49,707 nt of DNA, from the NCBI GenBank assembly GCA_021800255.1, contig JAJYZC010000017.1, positions 1 through 49,707 of the forward strand, written 5' to 3'. A program made the translations under genes and the position numbers. This stretch comes from Acidobacteriota bacterium. GTDB lineage: Bacteria; Acidobacteriota; Terriglobia; Terriglobales; Acidobacteriaceae. Within the stretch, counting starts at the first letter, position 1. Every line of letters starts with the position of its first letter. A model generated the notes under the pieces. It searched no databases. It saw only the letters and a list, made by a program, of their open reading frames with translations, and was not told the origin of the DNA. This document shows, in pieces, positions 26,546 through 34,224 of the stretch.

Positions 26546-28651
26546 ATGCAGATTGCAATTCCAACGGCCCTGACATTCATCCGCTCAAAACACGGTTTAA
26601 GTCAGGAAAAACTGGCCCGAACACTGGGTGTTTCGTTCGTGTCAATCAATCGATGGGAACGCGGTGCGAGCAAACCGAGTCCGGCACAGTCCGCAAAGAT
26701 TCTCCAGCTCTATGCCTCTGCCGTCTCTGGAGGGGAGCTTACATCTCTGGGCCAAATGACCACATTCGCATCGCACGGAGCGCGGAGATTGCGGTCTCTT
26801 CCACTTTTAGATCCGAAGATCGAAGTCAGCCTAGCCGAAGAACCGCTGCCGCCTCTTTTAGACAGACTGACGCATGGTAACTTCTATGGCCATCCCGAAC
26901 TATTAACAGAAATTCTGCTTCGTCATCGGGAACCGGCGGACTCGACGAATCGCCCTCCATCGGAGGGCATGTCCGCTGGCAAAAACACCTATACGTATGA
27001 CGCTCACACGTACCATACCAAAGTGCCGCCGCAGGGCATTGCCGAACTGTTAAAGCACTATCTGCCGTCCGGGGGACTAGTGCTTGACATATTCGCAGGG
27101 AGTGGGATGACGGGCGTTGCTTCTGTTTCCAATGGGTACGACTGCATTCTAAACGAATTGTCGCCGGCTGCTTGTTTCATTGCCAACAGATTTGTCGCAA
27201 ATGTCGATCCTCTCCTTTTTGAGGCCGCTGTTGAGAGGATCCTGGAAGAGAATGACACATTAAGAAAGATGCTCTACACGACATCATGCCGGGAATGCGG
27301 CCGGGACACTGAAGTGCTTTATACCGTATGGTCGTACAAGGTGCTTTGCTCGAAATGTGATTATGAGTTCCTGCTGTGGGACGTTTGCAGAAGCTATGGC
27401 GCGACAGTAAAGGAACATAAAATTCTGTCGGAAATCGATTGTCCCCACTGTCACACCCGCCTCAACAAATCACGGCTTAAGAGAACAATCAGCGTGCCCG
27501 TGCTGGTTGGCTATAAATGCTGCAGGTCTGTACAATGCGAGGCGGCCCTAAATCAAAACGATCTGGAGAAGATATTGTCCCTTGAGACAGCGGCTCCGCT
27601 CGCATCCAGCTTTATACCGGACTTTCCTCTTCCAAACGGTGTTAATTTACGGCAGCCTGCCAAACACGGGCTGGACCGTATCGACCGATTTTATACGCCT
27701 CGTAACCTAACGGCCATGAGCCATCTATGGAAAACGATTCATCGCGTAGAGAATCCCGAAATCGCGGCGCAATTAGGTTTTGTTTTCACATCGCTTTATC
27801 AAAGGGTAACCCGCCTCTCAGAATTCCGCTTTTGGGGAGGAAGCGGGAACACTGCGCGCTTCAATGTTCCCTTCATCTCTAACGAAGCAAATGTGTTTGT
27901 AACATTTGCACGAAAGGCACGCAGTATTCAAGACCATCTTGAGACGACAGCCGGATGCTTTACCGGAAAGTGCTCGGTGATACAGAACTCGGCAACCTCC
28001 CTCGATTATCTGCCTGACAACTCTGTTGACATCATCTTTACTGACCCCCCGTTCGGTTCGTATATCAATTACAGCGAGATGAACATTCTTTGGGAAACTT
28101 GGCTCAATAGATTCACCGAAACTAAGGATGAGGCAATTATTAATCGTGTGCAGGGTAAAGGAACGAAAGAATACTCCGCACTGATGCTGAAGTCGCTGCG
28201 CGAAGCATATCGAGTGTTGCGCCCTGGTCGATGGATGCTCTTGGTCTTTATGAATAATTCCAGTGAAATCTGGAGGGTTTTGAATAAGGCAATCGCTGAT
28301 GCCGGGTTTCGAATAGTGAAAGCAGATATCTTTGATAAGCAGCACGGAACATTCAAACAGTTTGTGAGTGAGAACACACCGGGGTGCGATTTGGTTCTGC
28401 ACTGTTTAAAGCCGGATGTCGAAGTTAGTGTTACTGTACCGCCCTTTCAAGCAAAGATGCAGCTCGATGCATATCTTAAAGAAATGGGGGCAGATCGGCT
28501 GACAACTGAATTTCTGCATGTGAACCGTGAAGCGGAACTTGATGTTCGCAGACTTTACAGTGAATGGGTAGCGCGGTGCGTTACGACACATCACCCGATT
28601 ATGGATTTTACAGAATTTAAAAGGGCGGTCGAAGAGTGGGCAGGAAATTAG
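26546..28651 (+). CDS. HTH-fused DNA methyltransferase with zinc fingers (restriction-modification)
   Basis: The 701-residue protein starts with an XRE-type helix-turn-helix (about residues 5-58; SQEKLARTLGVSFVSINRWE). The methyltransferase part has the SAM motif LDIFAGSGMTG from residue 180 and the catalytic motif TDPPFGSY at 499-506, typical of N6-adenine or N4-cytosine enzymes. Between them lies a 300-residue insert with cysteine pairs (C248/C251, C268/C271, C299/C302, C325/C326/C331) that look like zinc ribbons and may read the target site. The domain order resembles Zn-ribbon adenine methylases (COG1743-like). Base composition is clearly AT-richer than its neighbours. A candidate endonuclease gene ends one base away on the other strand. 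Confidence 0.85.
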   Translation: MQIAIPTALTFIRSKHGLSQEKLARTLGVSFVSINRWERGASKPSPAQSAKILQLYASAVSGGELTSLGQMTTFASHGARRLRSLPLLDPKIEVSLAEEPLPPLLDRLTHGNFYGHPELLTEILLRHREPADSTNRPPSEGMSAGKNTYTYDAHTYHTKVPPQGIAELLKHYLPSGGLVLDIFAGSGMTGVASVSNGYDCILNELSPAACFIANRFVANVDPLLFEAAVERILEENDTLRKMLYTTSCRECGRDTEVLYTVWSYKVLCSKCDYEFLLWDVCRSYGATVKEHKILSEIDCPHCHTRLNKSRLKRTISVPVLVGYKCCRSVQCEAALNQNDLEKILSLETAAPLASSFIPDFPLPNGVNLRQPAKHGLDRIDRFYTPRNLTAMSHLWKTIHRVENPEIAAQLGFVFTSLYQRVTRLSEFRFWGGSGNTARFNVPFISNEANVFVTFARKARSIQDHLETTAGCFTGKCSVIQNSATSLDYLPDNSVDIIFTDPPFGSYINYSEMNILWETWLNRFTETKDEAIINRVQGKGTKEYSALMLKSLREAYRVLRPGRWMLLVFMNNSSEIWRVLNKAIADAGFRIVKADIFDKQHGTFKQFVSENTPGCDLVLHCLKPDVEVSVTVPPFQAKMQLDAYLKEMGADRLTTEFLHVNREAELDVRRLYSEWVARCVTTHHPIMDFTEFKRAVEEWAGN

Positions 28652-28652
28652 C

Positions 28653-29423
28653 TCAAGTGGCTTTTGGCAGACCTTGTTTCGCTTTTTTTTGATGGAGCTT
28701 TGCTTCAATCGCCGACCATAGCTCATCAGAGGTCAGCGTCACTCTCTCGACCGAGAATATGTCCGCGCTTTCCGGAATTCTGTAGACAATGTAGAATTGC
28801 TTCCCTCCTGATGTCCATCGGAACATTGAGGCCGGCAGCGGACCCTCTCTAGCAACGGAGATTGGATATCCTGCAATATTTCTATTCGATCCGGCGGCCT
28901 TGCCGGTATCTTTCCACCAGTATTCTGACGGATCGTATTCCCGCGGCGGGGATTCTTCCCAGTAGATGAACTCCCCGGTGCTCACAGGCACCATAAATGA
29001 CAGCACATTCCACTCGTATCTTCTGACAATCTGCTCGTTATAGTACTTGAGGACAAGCGATCCCAGGGCAGTTGCGTCCATGTTAACGATCGTATTACCT
29101 GTTGTGAGTAGTTCATCCACTTTGGGGCGGGCTACGATGAAGTCCATCGTTTCTCCCAGAAAATCCTTGGCGGAGGGGCGTATCCGCGTTGCTCTTATTC
29201 GTTCGCATTTGACCGAATAATTGACTCGCTTCTCTCCGATCATCACATATAAGTCAGGATTTGGACGATTATCCCGTTTCCCGGTCCAAACCCCTCCTTT
29301 GACCTCTGCGAGTATCTGCTCCCAAGCCGTTCCGAACAGTTCTGTTGCGAAAGGTAAGGCAAAGAGGATGGTCAATTCGTGCTGTGCTTTCAGTATCTGC
29401 GCGTCTGTCAGATATTTGGACAT
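28653..29423 (-). CDS. Candidate type II restriction endonuclease
   Basis: I do not recognise a named family. The 256-residue protein faces the methyltransferase tail to tail with a single base between the stop codons, and shares its AT-rich composition. A PD-(D/E)xK-like core is possible: EVKGGVWTGKRDN, then PDLYVMIGEKRVNYSVKCER, where PD and a lysine in SVK are spaced as in that fold but the usual acidic residue before x-K is replaced by serine. There are no membrane segments or signal peptide. The role rests mainly on the pairing with a DNA methyltransferase. No good Shine-Dalgarno sequence precedes the ATG. Confidence 0.55.
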   Translation of the reverse strand: MSKYLTDAQILKAQHELTILFALPFATELFGTAWEQILAEVKGGVWTGKRDNRPNPDLYVMIGEKRVNYSVKCERIRATRIRPSAKDFLGETMDFIVARPKVDELLTTGNTIVNMDATALGSLVLKYYNEQIVRRYEWNVLSFMVPVSTGEFIYWEESPPREYDPSEYWWKDTGKAAGSNRNIAGYPISVAREGPLPASMFRWTSGGKQFYIVYRIPESADIFSVERVTLTSDELWSAIEAKLHQKKAKQGLPKAT

Positions 29424-29503
29424 GCCAAAAGGCTAACGGAGCGACCTCCCGGGAGCAAGTGCTGGAGGAGGTTACCTGGTGCACTCGCCCAAACAGATCA
29501 GAG

Positions 29504-30937
29504 TCAAGTCCCATTGAACTTTATCCGCGCGCCGCGCCAATAGAGCATGAGGCCGAGCAGGATGGAGACGGCGGTACCCGCCACCAGCTTGAGCTCGAAG
29601 GCGAGCTTGCTGCCGGAGCCGCCGGGCGGCACGAGTGAGACCAGAATCCCAATCAGCACAACCAGGAATCCCAGGCCGCCGCAGATCCACACGCCCGCAA
29701 TCCCGCCGGGGATTAGGACGGCTTGCGGATTCGTTTTGCGGTCCGGGCGCCGCGCCAGCTTGATGACTGCGGCGAACATATAGAGGAAGGGAATGAAGTA
29801 GAGGATGATGGCGGCGTCGATGAGGAACTGGTAGGCGCCGAGGGTGGTCTCGTTGATCTGGCTGATGAGCAGGATGGCGCCGGAGAGGACGGCCTGGACG
29901 AGGATGGAAACATAAGGCGTCTTCCAGCGGGGATGGATTTTGCCGAAGGCCGAGGGCAGATAGCGGTCGATGCCGACGACGAAGGGAACACGGGCGATGC
30001 CGGCGACGGTCGAGCCCACGCCGCCGGCGTTGCCGGCGGTGACCAGAACGGCCGCGAGAATGCCGAGGAAGCCGAGGCGCAGGGCCACCGAGCCGATGGT
30101 GATGGCGTGAAAGACGCCGGCCTGGGGGTCAATGGCTGCGGCGGGCGCCAGCGCCAGCACGGCGAAGGTTCCGGCGATGTACATGAGAGCGATGAGCGCG
30201 CCGGCGCCGAAGACAGCGCGAGGCAGGGTGCGGCGCGGGTCGCGGACCTCCTCGCTCATGGCCGCGACCAATTCCAGGCCGGTGAAGGCGAAGGCGATCT
30301 GGGACCAGAAGTTGACGGTGTTCCAGTCCCACGTGGGCAGCATATCGTGAAGGGTGAAGTGCGTCACCGAGCCGTGGCGCAAGGTCACGACTGCGGCCAC
30401 GCCGGTGAGGATGAGCAGCGGCGCGTAGGTGCCCACGCCGCCCGCGTTCTGGAGCCACTTGCCGACGTTGAGGCCGACGATGTTGAGCACCACCGCGGCC
30501 ACCAGCAGGGCCAGCGAGACCCAGAGCTGAAAGGCGCGGTCCTGGGAGAGCGCGGCGCCGCGCCCGGCCACGATATAAGCCGACATCGACGCGCTGGCCA
30601 AAAGCAGGCCGGGAAAGTAGAAGACGGTGTAGATCCAGTAGGTCCAGCCGGCGATGAAGCCGTGAAAGGGGCCGAAGGCGTCACGCGCCCAAGCGTAGAG
30701 GCCGCCCTCCTCAGGAAAGCGTGACGACAGCTCGTTGATGACCAGCGCGCCGGGGACAAAAAAGAACACGGCGGCGATGACCCAGAGGCTGATGGACGAT
30801 GGGCCGTTATGGCCGGCCGCGGCGATCCAGCGCGGGCCGAGGACGGTGGCGATGTTGAACAGCAGCACATCCCAGAAGCCCATGGTCTTGCGCAAGCCGG
30901 ATTGGGCGCCGGGCGCGCCAGGCGCGGAGGTGGTCAT
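29504..30937 (-). CDS. APC-family amino acid permease
   Basis: The 477-residue membrane protein has about twelve hydrophobic helices and opens with LRKTMGFWDVLLFNIATVLG, the region that contains the unwound first helix of amino acid/polyamine/organocation transporters. FAFTGLELVAAMSEEVRDPRR, here split over helix 6 and its loop, is a hallmark of the family. It imports or exchanges an amino acid or a related compound across the inner membrane; the substrate is not predictable. GGGGTG lies eight bases before the ATG. It is divergent from the beta-propeller gene, 155 bases away, and returns to the high GC of the host genome after the island. Confidence 0.9.
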   Translation of the reverse strand: MTTSAPGAPGAQSGLRKTMGFWDVLLFNIATVLGPRWIAAAGHNGPSSISLWVIAAVFFFVPGALVINELSSRFPEEGGLYAWARDAFGPFHGFIAGWTYWIYTVFYFPGLLLASASMSAYIVAGRGAALSQDRAFQLWVSLALLVAAVVLNIVGLNVGKWLQNAGGVGTYAPLLILTGVAAVVTLRHGSVTHFTLHDMLPTWDWNTVNFWSQIAFAFTGLELVAAMSEEVRDPRRTLPRAVFGAGALIALMYIAGTFAVLALAPAAAIDPQAGVFHAITIGSVALRLGFLGILAAVLVTAGNAGGVGSTVAGIARVPFVVGIDRYLPSAFGKIHPRWKTPYVSILVQAVLSGAILLISQINETTLGAYQFLIDAAIILYFIPFLYMFAAVIKLARRPDRKTNPQAVLIPGGIAGVWICGGLGFLVVLIGILVSLVPPGGSGSKLAFELKLVAGTAVSILLGLMLYWRGARIKFNGT

Positions 30938-31092
30938 AGACCCACCCCGGAGCCGGGAAAAAACTCTGCCTGCATTCGGAAATCATAACCGACAAGGTGG
31001 AACGGAGTTGCGAGCGCGGCGCATTCTCCAATCTCCACCGGCGCTGTGCTATGGTTTTTGTTATCGATTCAATTCACCAAGGAGGAGCGAAG

Positions 31093-32136
31093 ATGCGAAA
31101 GATGCGATTCGCGGTTGCGATGCTGCTGGGGGCAGCGTTGTTGCTGGCCGGCGCGCTTGCGGCGGCGGCTCAGTCGAAGTGGGAAGTGAAGAAGACGGTG
31201 CACATCGGGGGAGCTGGCGGGTGGGACTATGCGCTCGTCGATGCGCAGACGCATCGGCTGTTTGTAACCCGCACCACCCACACTGATGTGATTGACACGG
31301 TAACTGGAAAAGTCGTGGGCGACATTCCGGGCCAGATACGGTCGCATGGCACGGCCCTGGTGCCGGCGCTGAACCGGGGTTTTATCACCGACGGCGGCGG
31401 CAGCGGAGGGATTATCGTTTTCAATCTGACGACCTATAAAGTGATCGGCCGGCTGGCCACCATGCCCGATTCCGACGGCATTATCTACGACAAGGCGATG
31501 AATCGCATCGTGGCCGTTTCCGGCGACGGCGCAACGCTGATGGTCTTCAACCCCAATATCGATCCCAAGAACGGCCAGGTGGAGAAGATCGCCCTGGGCG
31601 GAAAGCCCGAGTTTTTGGCCGCCGGCGACAACGGGAAGGTGTATGTAAACCTGGTAGACAAGAGCCTGCTGGCGGTGGTGGATTTGAGGACTCGGAGGGT
31701 GATCGCGCGCTGGCCCACGGCGCCCGGCGGGCATCCGACGGGATTGGCGCTGGACGCGAAGACGCACACACTTTTCATCGGCTGCCGCAATCCGCAAAAG
31801 CTGATCGTGATGGACGCGGATAACGGCAAGATTCTGGCGGCGCTGCCCATCGGGGCGGTGAACGACGCTGTCACGCTCGACGGGGCGCAGGCCTTCGCGA
31901 GCTGTTTCGACGGGACGCTGACCGTGGTAGGTAAAGAGGGCGGAAAGTATGCGGTGGAACAGGTAGTGAGGACGCACAGAGGCGCACGGACCATGGCGGT
32001 TGATCCCGCCACGAATACCATCTATATGCCCGCGGCGGAGTTCGAGCCGGCGGCGCCCGGAGTTCCCATGCGGTGGCCGCGCATGAAGCCGGGCAGCTTC
32101 ATGATCGTGGAGGTTGGACGGGCAGCGGCGGAGTAA
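31093..32136 (+). CDS. Secreted YncE-like beta-propeller protein
   Basis: The 347-residue product has a clear signal peptide (MRKMRFAVAMLLGAALLLAG, cleavage near AAAAQ). The rest is made of repeats of about 40 residues, each with the pattern of YVTN/YncE propeller blades, for example VDAQTHRLFVTRTTHTDVID, VDLRTRRVIARWPTAPGGHP and MDADNGKILAALPIG. Such proteins are periplasmic; some bind DNA or other ligands, most have no known role. The start is set by AAGGAGGAG at 31079-31087, six bases before the ATG at 31093. It converges on the PIN-domain unit. Confidence 0.88.
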   Translation: MRKMRFAVAMLLGAALLLAGALAAAAQSKWEVKKTVHIGGAGGWDYALVDAQTHRLFVTRTTHTDVIDTVTGKVVGDIPGQIRSHGTALVPALNRGFITDGGGSGGIIVFNLTTYKVIGRLATMPDSDGIIYDKAMNRIVAVSGDGATLMVFNPNIDPKNGQVEKIALGGKPEFLAAGDNGKVYVNLVDKSLLAVVDLRTRRVIARWPTAPGGHPTGLALDAKTHTLFIGCRNPQKLIVMDADNGKILAALPIGAVNDAVTLDGAQAFASCFDGTLTVVGKEGGKYAVEQVVRTHRGARTMAVDPATNTIYMPAAEFEPAAPGVPMRWPRMKPGSFMIVEVGRAAAE

Positions 32137-32183
32137 GGGGCCTCGACTCAAATTCGGGCTGCCGGCAGGGCGTTGCGGGCTGC

Positions 32184-32681
32184 CTATGCGCGCTCGGCGA
32201 GCGGTTCGGCCTGTTCCTTGGCCTCTGCGGGTGCTTGCGTGGTGGGATCAATGGTTTCCAAGCCCTCTTTTTTGGCCGCTTCCAGGAGCGAAGGCGAGGC
32301 AGAAACGAAGGTAATGCTTGTGCCCGGAAACATGTCGCCTGCGGCGAGCGCGGAGCCCAGTTGCACGGCCGCGGGCCAACGCAGGGTGGTGCGGTCCAGC
32401 AGTTGGCGCGCGATCTCCAGGACAGCGGGGTTGAGCGGCTGCTGGACCATGCGGGCCGACTCCTGGCGCAGCGAGCCGAGCGCCGACGTCGCATCATCCG
32501 GGGCAAGGTCTCCCGCGCGCTCGCGCTGACGTATGGAGGCGTAGACCTCGAGGGGTGAGGCGGACGAGATCAGCTTGCGATGATCCTCGACGGCCTCCAA
32601 AAGGCGGATGAGCGCATCGGTGCCCGGCTCCTGCACAAAGAGCTTGGCGAAAGCCGTGGTCTCAATGAAGTAAGAGTTCAC
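32184..32681 (-). CDS. PIN-domain protein with degenerate active site (VapC-like)
   Basis: The 165-residue protein has the outline of a VapC-type PIN ribonuclease: YFIETTAFAKLFVQEPG at the N-terminus, SPLEVYASI with E45, and LRWPAAVQLGSAL followed by TFVSASPSLL. Active PIN domains carry four acids. Here the first is Glu7 instead of Asp, and by alignment to the usual pattern the third and fourth are Ala104 and Ser129; only E45 is standard. It is therefore probably inactive or changed in function. The GTG start overlaps the upstream gene's TGA as GTGA, which indicates coupled translation as in toxin-antitoxin pairs. The C-terminus is Ala/Glu/Pro-rich. Confidence 0.75.
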   Translation of the reverse strand: MNSYFIETTAFAKLFVQEPGTDALIRLLEAVEDHRKLISSASPLEVYASIRQRERAGDLAPDDATSALGSLRQESARMVQQPLNPAVLEIARQLLDRTTLRWPAAVQLGSALAAGDMFPGTSITFVSASPSLLEAAKKEGLETIDPTTQAPAEAKEQAEPLAERA

Positions 32682-33400
32682 TCATCACCCCGTTCTTCCT
32701 CGACGGTTTTGGCGATGGTCTCGCCTTGCATCGACACGGGATGGAATCGTTGCGCCTCTTCAGGAATGCCGGCCTCGGCACGGTTGAGACGGATCGTGGT
32801 GGTGGGATAGGTGGGGGTTTTGGGGTTGGCGATCTTACTGGTAAGCACCACGCCGCGTTGGATGGCCTCAGCCAATACGGATTGGCGGGTCTCCGGGTGT
32901 TGATTCCAGCGGTAGGCTTTACGGGGCAGGAACGAGTCGCGGAACCATTTGAGAGCGATAAAGGCGTGACCGCCGCGCTCGGCTTCTGCCAGCGCAGTGC
33001 ACAGCTCTTTCACGCGGGTGTCCATGTCGGCGGGCAAAACGGCTTCCTGCGCGTCGTCTTCCTCATAGGCCGTGCGCGGTGGAATCGGCGTGCGCTGGGT
33101 GCGGGCGGGACGCGAAGACGGTTCTCCGTCACTCACACGCTCGAAGTAGATGCGCACTTCGTCTTCTTCCGGCGACCATGTGTCGGCTGAGGCGTTACGG
33201 CGCTTGCTGCGCCCGTTCTCGCTGCATAGTTCCACGATGGCCCGATACCCTGGAGGCGCGAGAAATTGCAGCGCCCGAGCCAAGCCTGGATCCTGAGAGT
33301 ATGCCAGTTCATTTAACGCTTCTTCAATAACTTCTTCTGCGTCCGGGATGGTCAGGTTACCGCCATCGAGGTTGCCATGTATAGGTCTAGCCGGTCTCAT
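32678..33400 (-). CDS. Unknown protein coupled to PIN-domain gene
   Basis: I do not recognise the family. The 240-residue protein is soluble and charged. An acidic N-terminal segment (PDAEEVIEEALNELAYS) is followed by a linker rich in Arg, Pro and Ser (about residues 85-110) and a C-terminal region that could be a winged-helix-like fold (HAFIALKWFRDSFLPRKAY, then SVLAEAIQRGVVL). It is first in a two-gene unit whose second gene, a PIN protein, overlaps its stop by four bases. By position it would be the antitoxin or DNA-binding partner, but it is about three times larger than usual VapB-type antitoxins. GGAGAG stands eight bases before the ATG. Confidence 0.65.
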   Translation of the reverse strand: MRPARPIHGNLDGGNLTIPDAEEVIEEALNELAYSQDPGLARALQFLAPPGYRAIVELCSENGRSKRRNASADTWSPEEDEVRIYFERVSDGEPSSRPARTQRTPIPPRTAYEEDDAQEAVLPADMDTRVKELCTALAEAERGGHAFIALKWFRDSFLPRKAYRWNQHPETRQSVLAEAIQRGVVLTSKIANPKTPTYPTTTIRLNRAEAGIPEEAQRFHPVSMQGETIAKTVEEERGDE

Positions 33401-34224
33401 CTCTTTCTCTCCATAGGCCGTTTCATCTTATGCAATTCATGGTGCGTCTTCCTTGTAGCCGGTCTCGGGGCCGGGCTGAGGAGATGCCCGGCGCACTGGG
33501 TGCAACCCAGTTTCAGGGCATAAATCTGAATTCGATATGCACACGAAGTTCACGCGCGCCGCCCACTCCGCCCATGCCGAACGGCCACAGTCATCCGTTG
33601 GCGCCTGCTCCAGAGGGCGGATCCAGATCAGCCTCCTCCCTTCGGTATGTATTCCCCTTGACCATGCCATAAGCGACCGTCCGCGTCATGTTCGCGTCAA
33701 GGTAGAGCATCGAAACCCCACTCGCTATCGCAGAGGCCTGAATCCTGACTCACCAACGCAAAAGAAACACAGCATTCTGGGAAAGTACCGGCCCTCCGCC
33801 CGCCCGATTCAGGCATCCAAGGCGCGAGAGCAATAGCTTGAGCCTTCTCTTTTACAATCTGCGCATATTTGTGCCTCTATCTCGTCCCGCACAAGTGGGT
33901 GCTTACCGTTTTAGAATCAATGACGACGGCTTCTCTAGGATCAACGAAAGTAAATACATTCTATACACCCAGCCCGCAGGTGACAAGAACCGATCTCCGC
34001 TATCTATTCCGCATCCGGGGCTTTTTCATTTTCCATCGGAGGGAATGTTAGGTTAGCGCGGAATCGAACAAACTGCGCATAGTCTATCAAAAAGAAGCGA
34101 TTTCGCACCCAGGAAAAACTGTGCGCGAGGGCCGCCGCGCAAGAAACTGGTTTTGATGGAATGGTATGACCGCCATTCCGGCTGCTCACTTACAGTGGTT
34201 GGGATCGTACAATAGTAGAGATAT
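33401..34224. other. 824-base region without a supported gene
   Basis: Short open frames occur on both strands but none has a ribosome-binding site together with protein-like composition. From about 33840 to 34100 the sequence is noticeably AT-richer than the flanks, which could mark decayed mobile DNA. Promoters of the divergent flanking genes should lie here; TACAAT at 34208-34213 is a possible -10 for the 960-residue protein gene. Confidence 0.5.

Noticed and set aside
29430-29480. ACCTCC/GGAGGT inverted repeat between the endonuclease and permease genes
   Set aside because: Only six pairs with a long loop and a sequence that resembles ribosome-binding sites; too weak to call an operator or terminator.
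32184-33400. Calling this pair vapBC outright
   Set aside because: The PIN protein lacks most catalytic acids and the partner does not look like VapB, so a standard toxin-antitoxin name would overstate the evidence.
33869-34051. Short frame in the gap before the 960-residue protein gene
   Set aside because: Sixty codons with no ribosome-binding site, overlapping another frame of the same length; looks like chance or decayed sequence.
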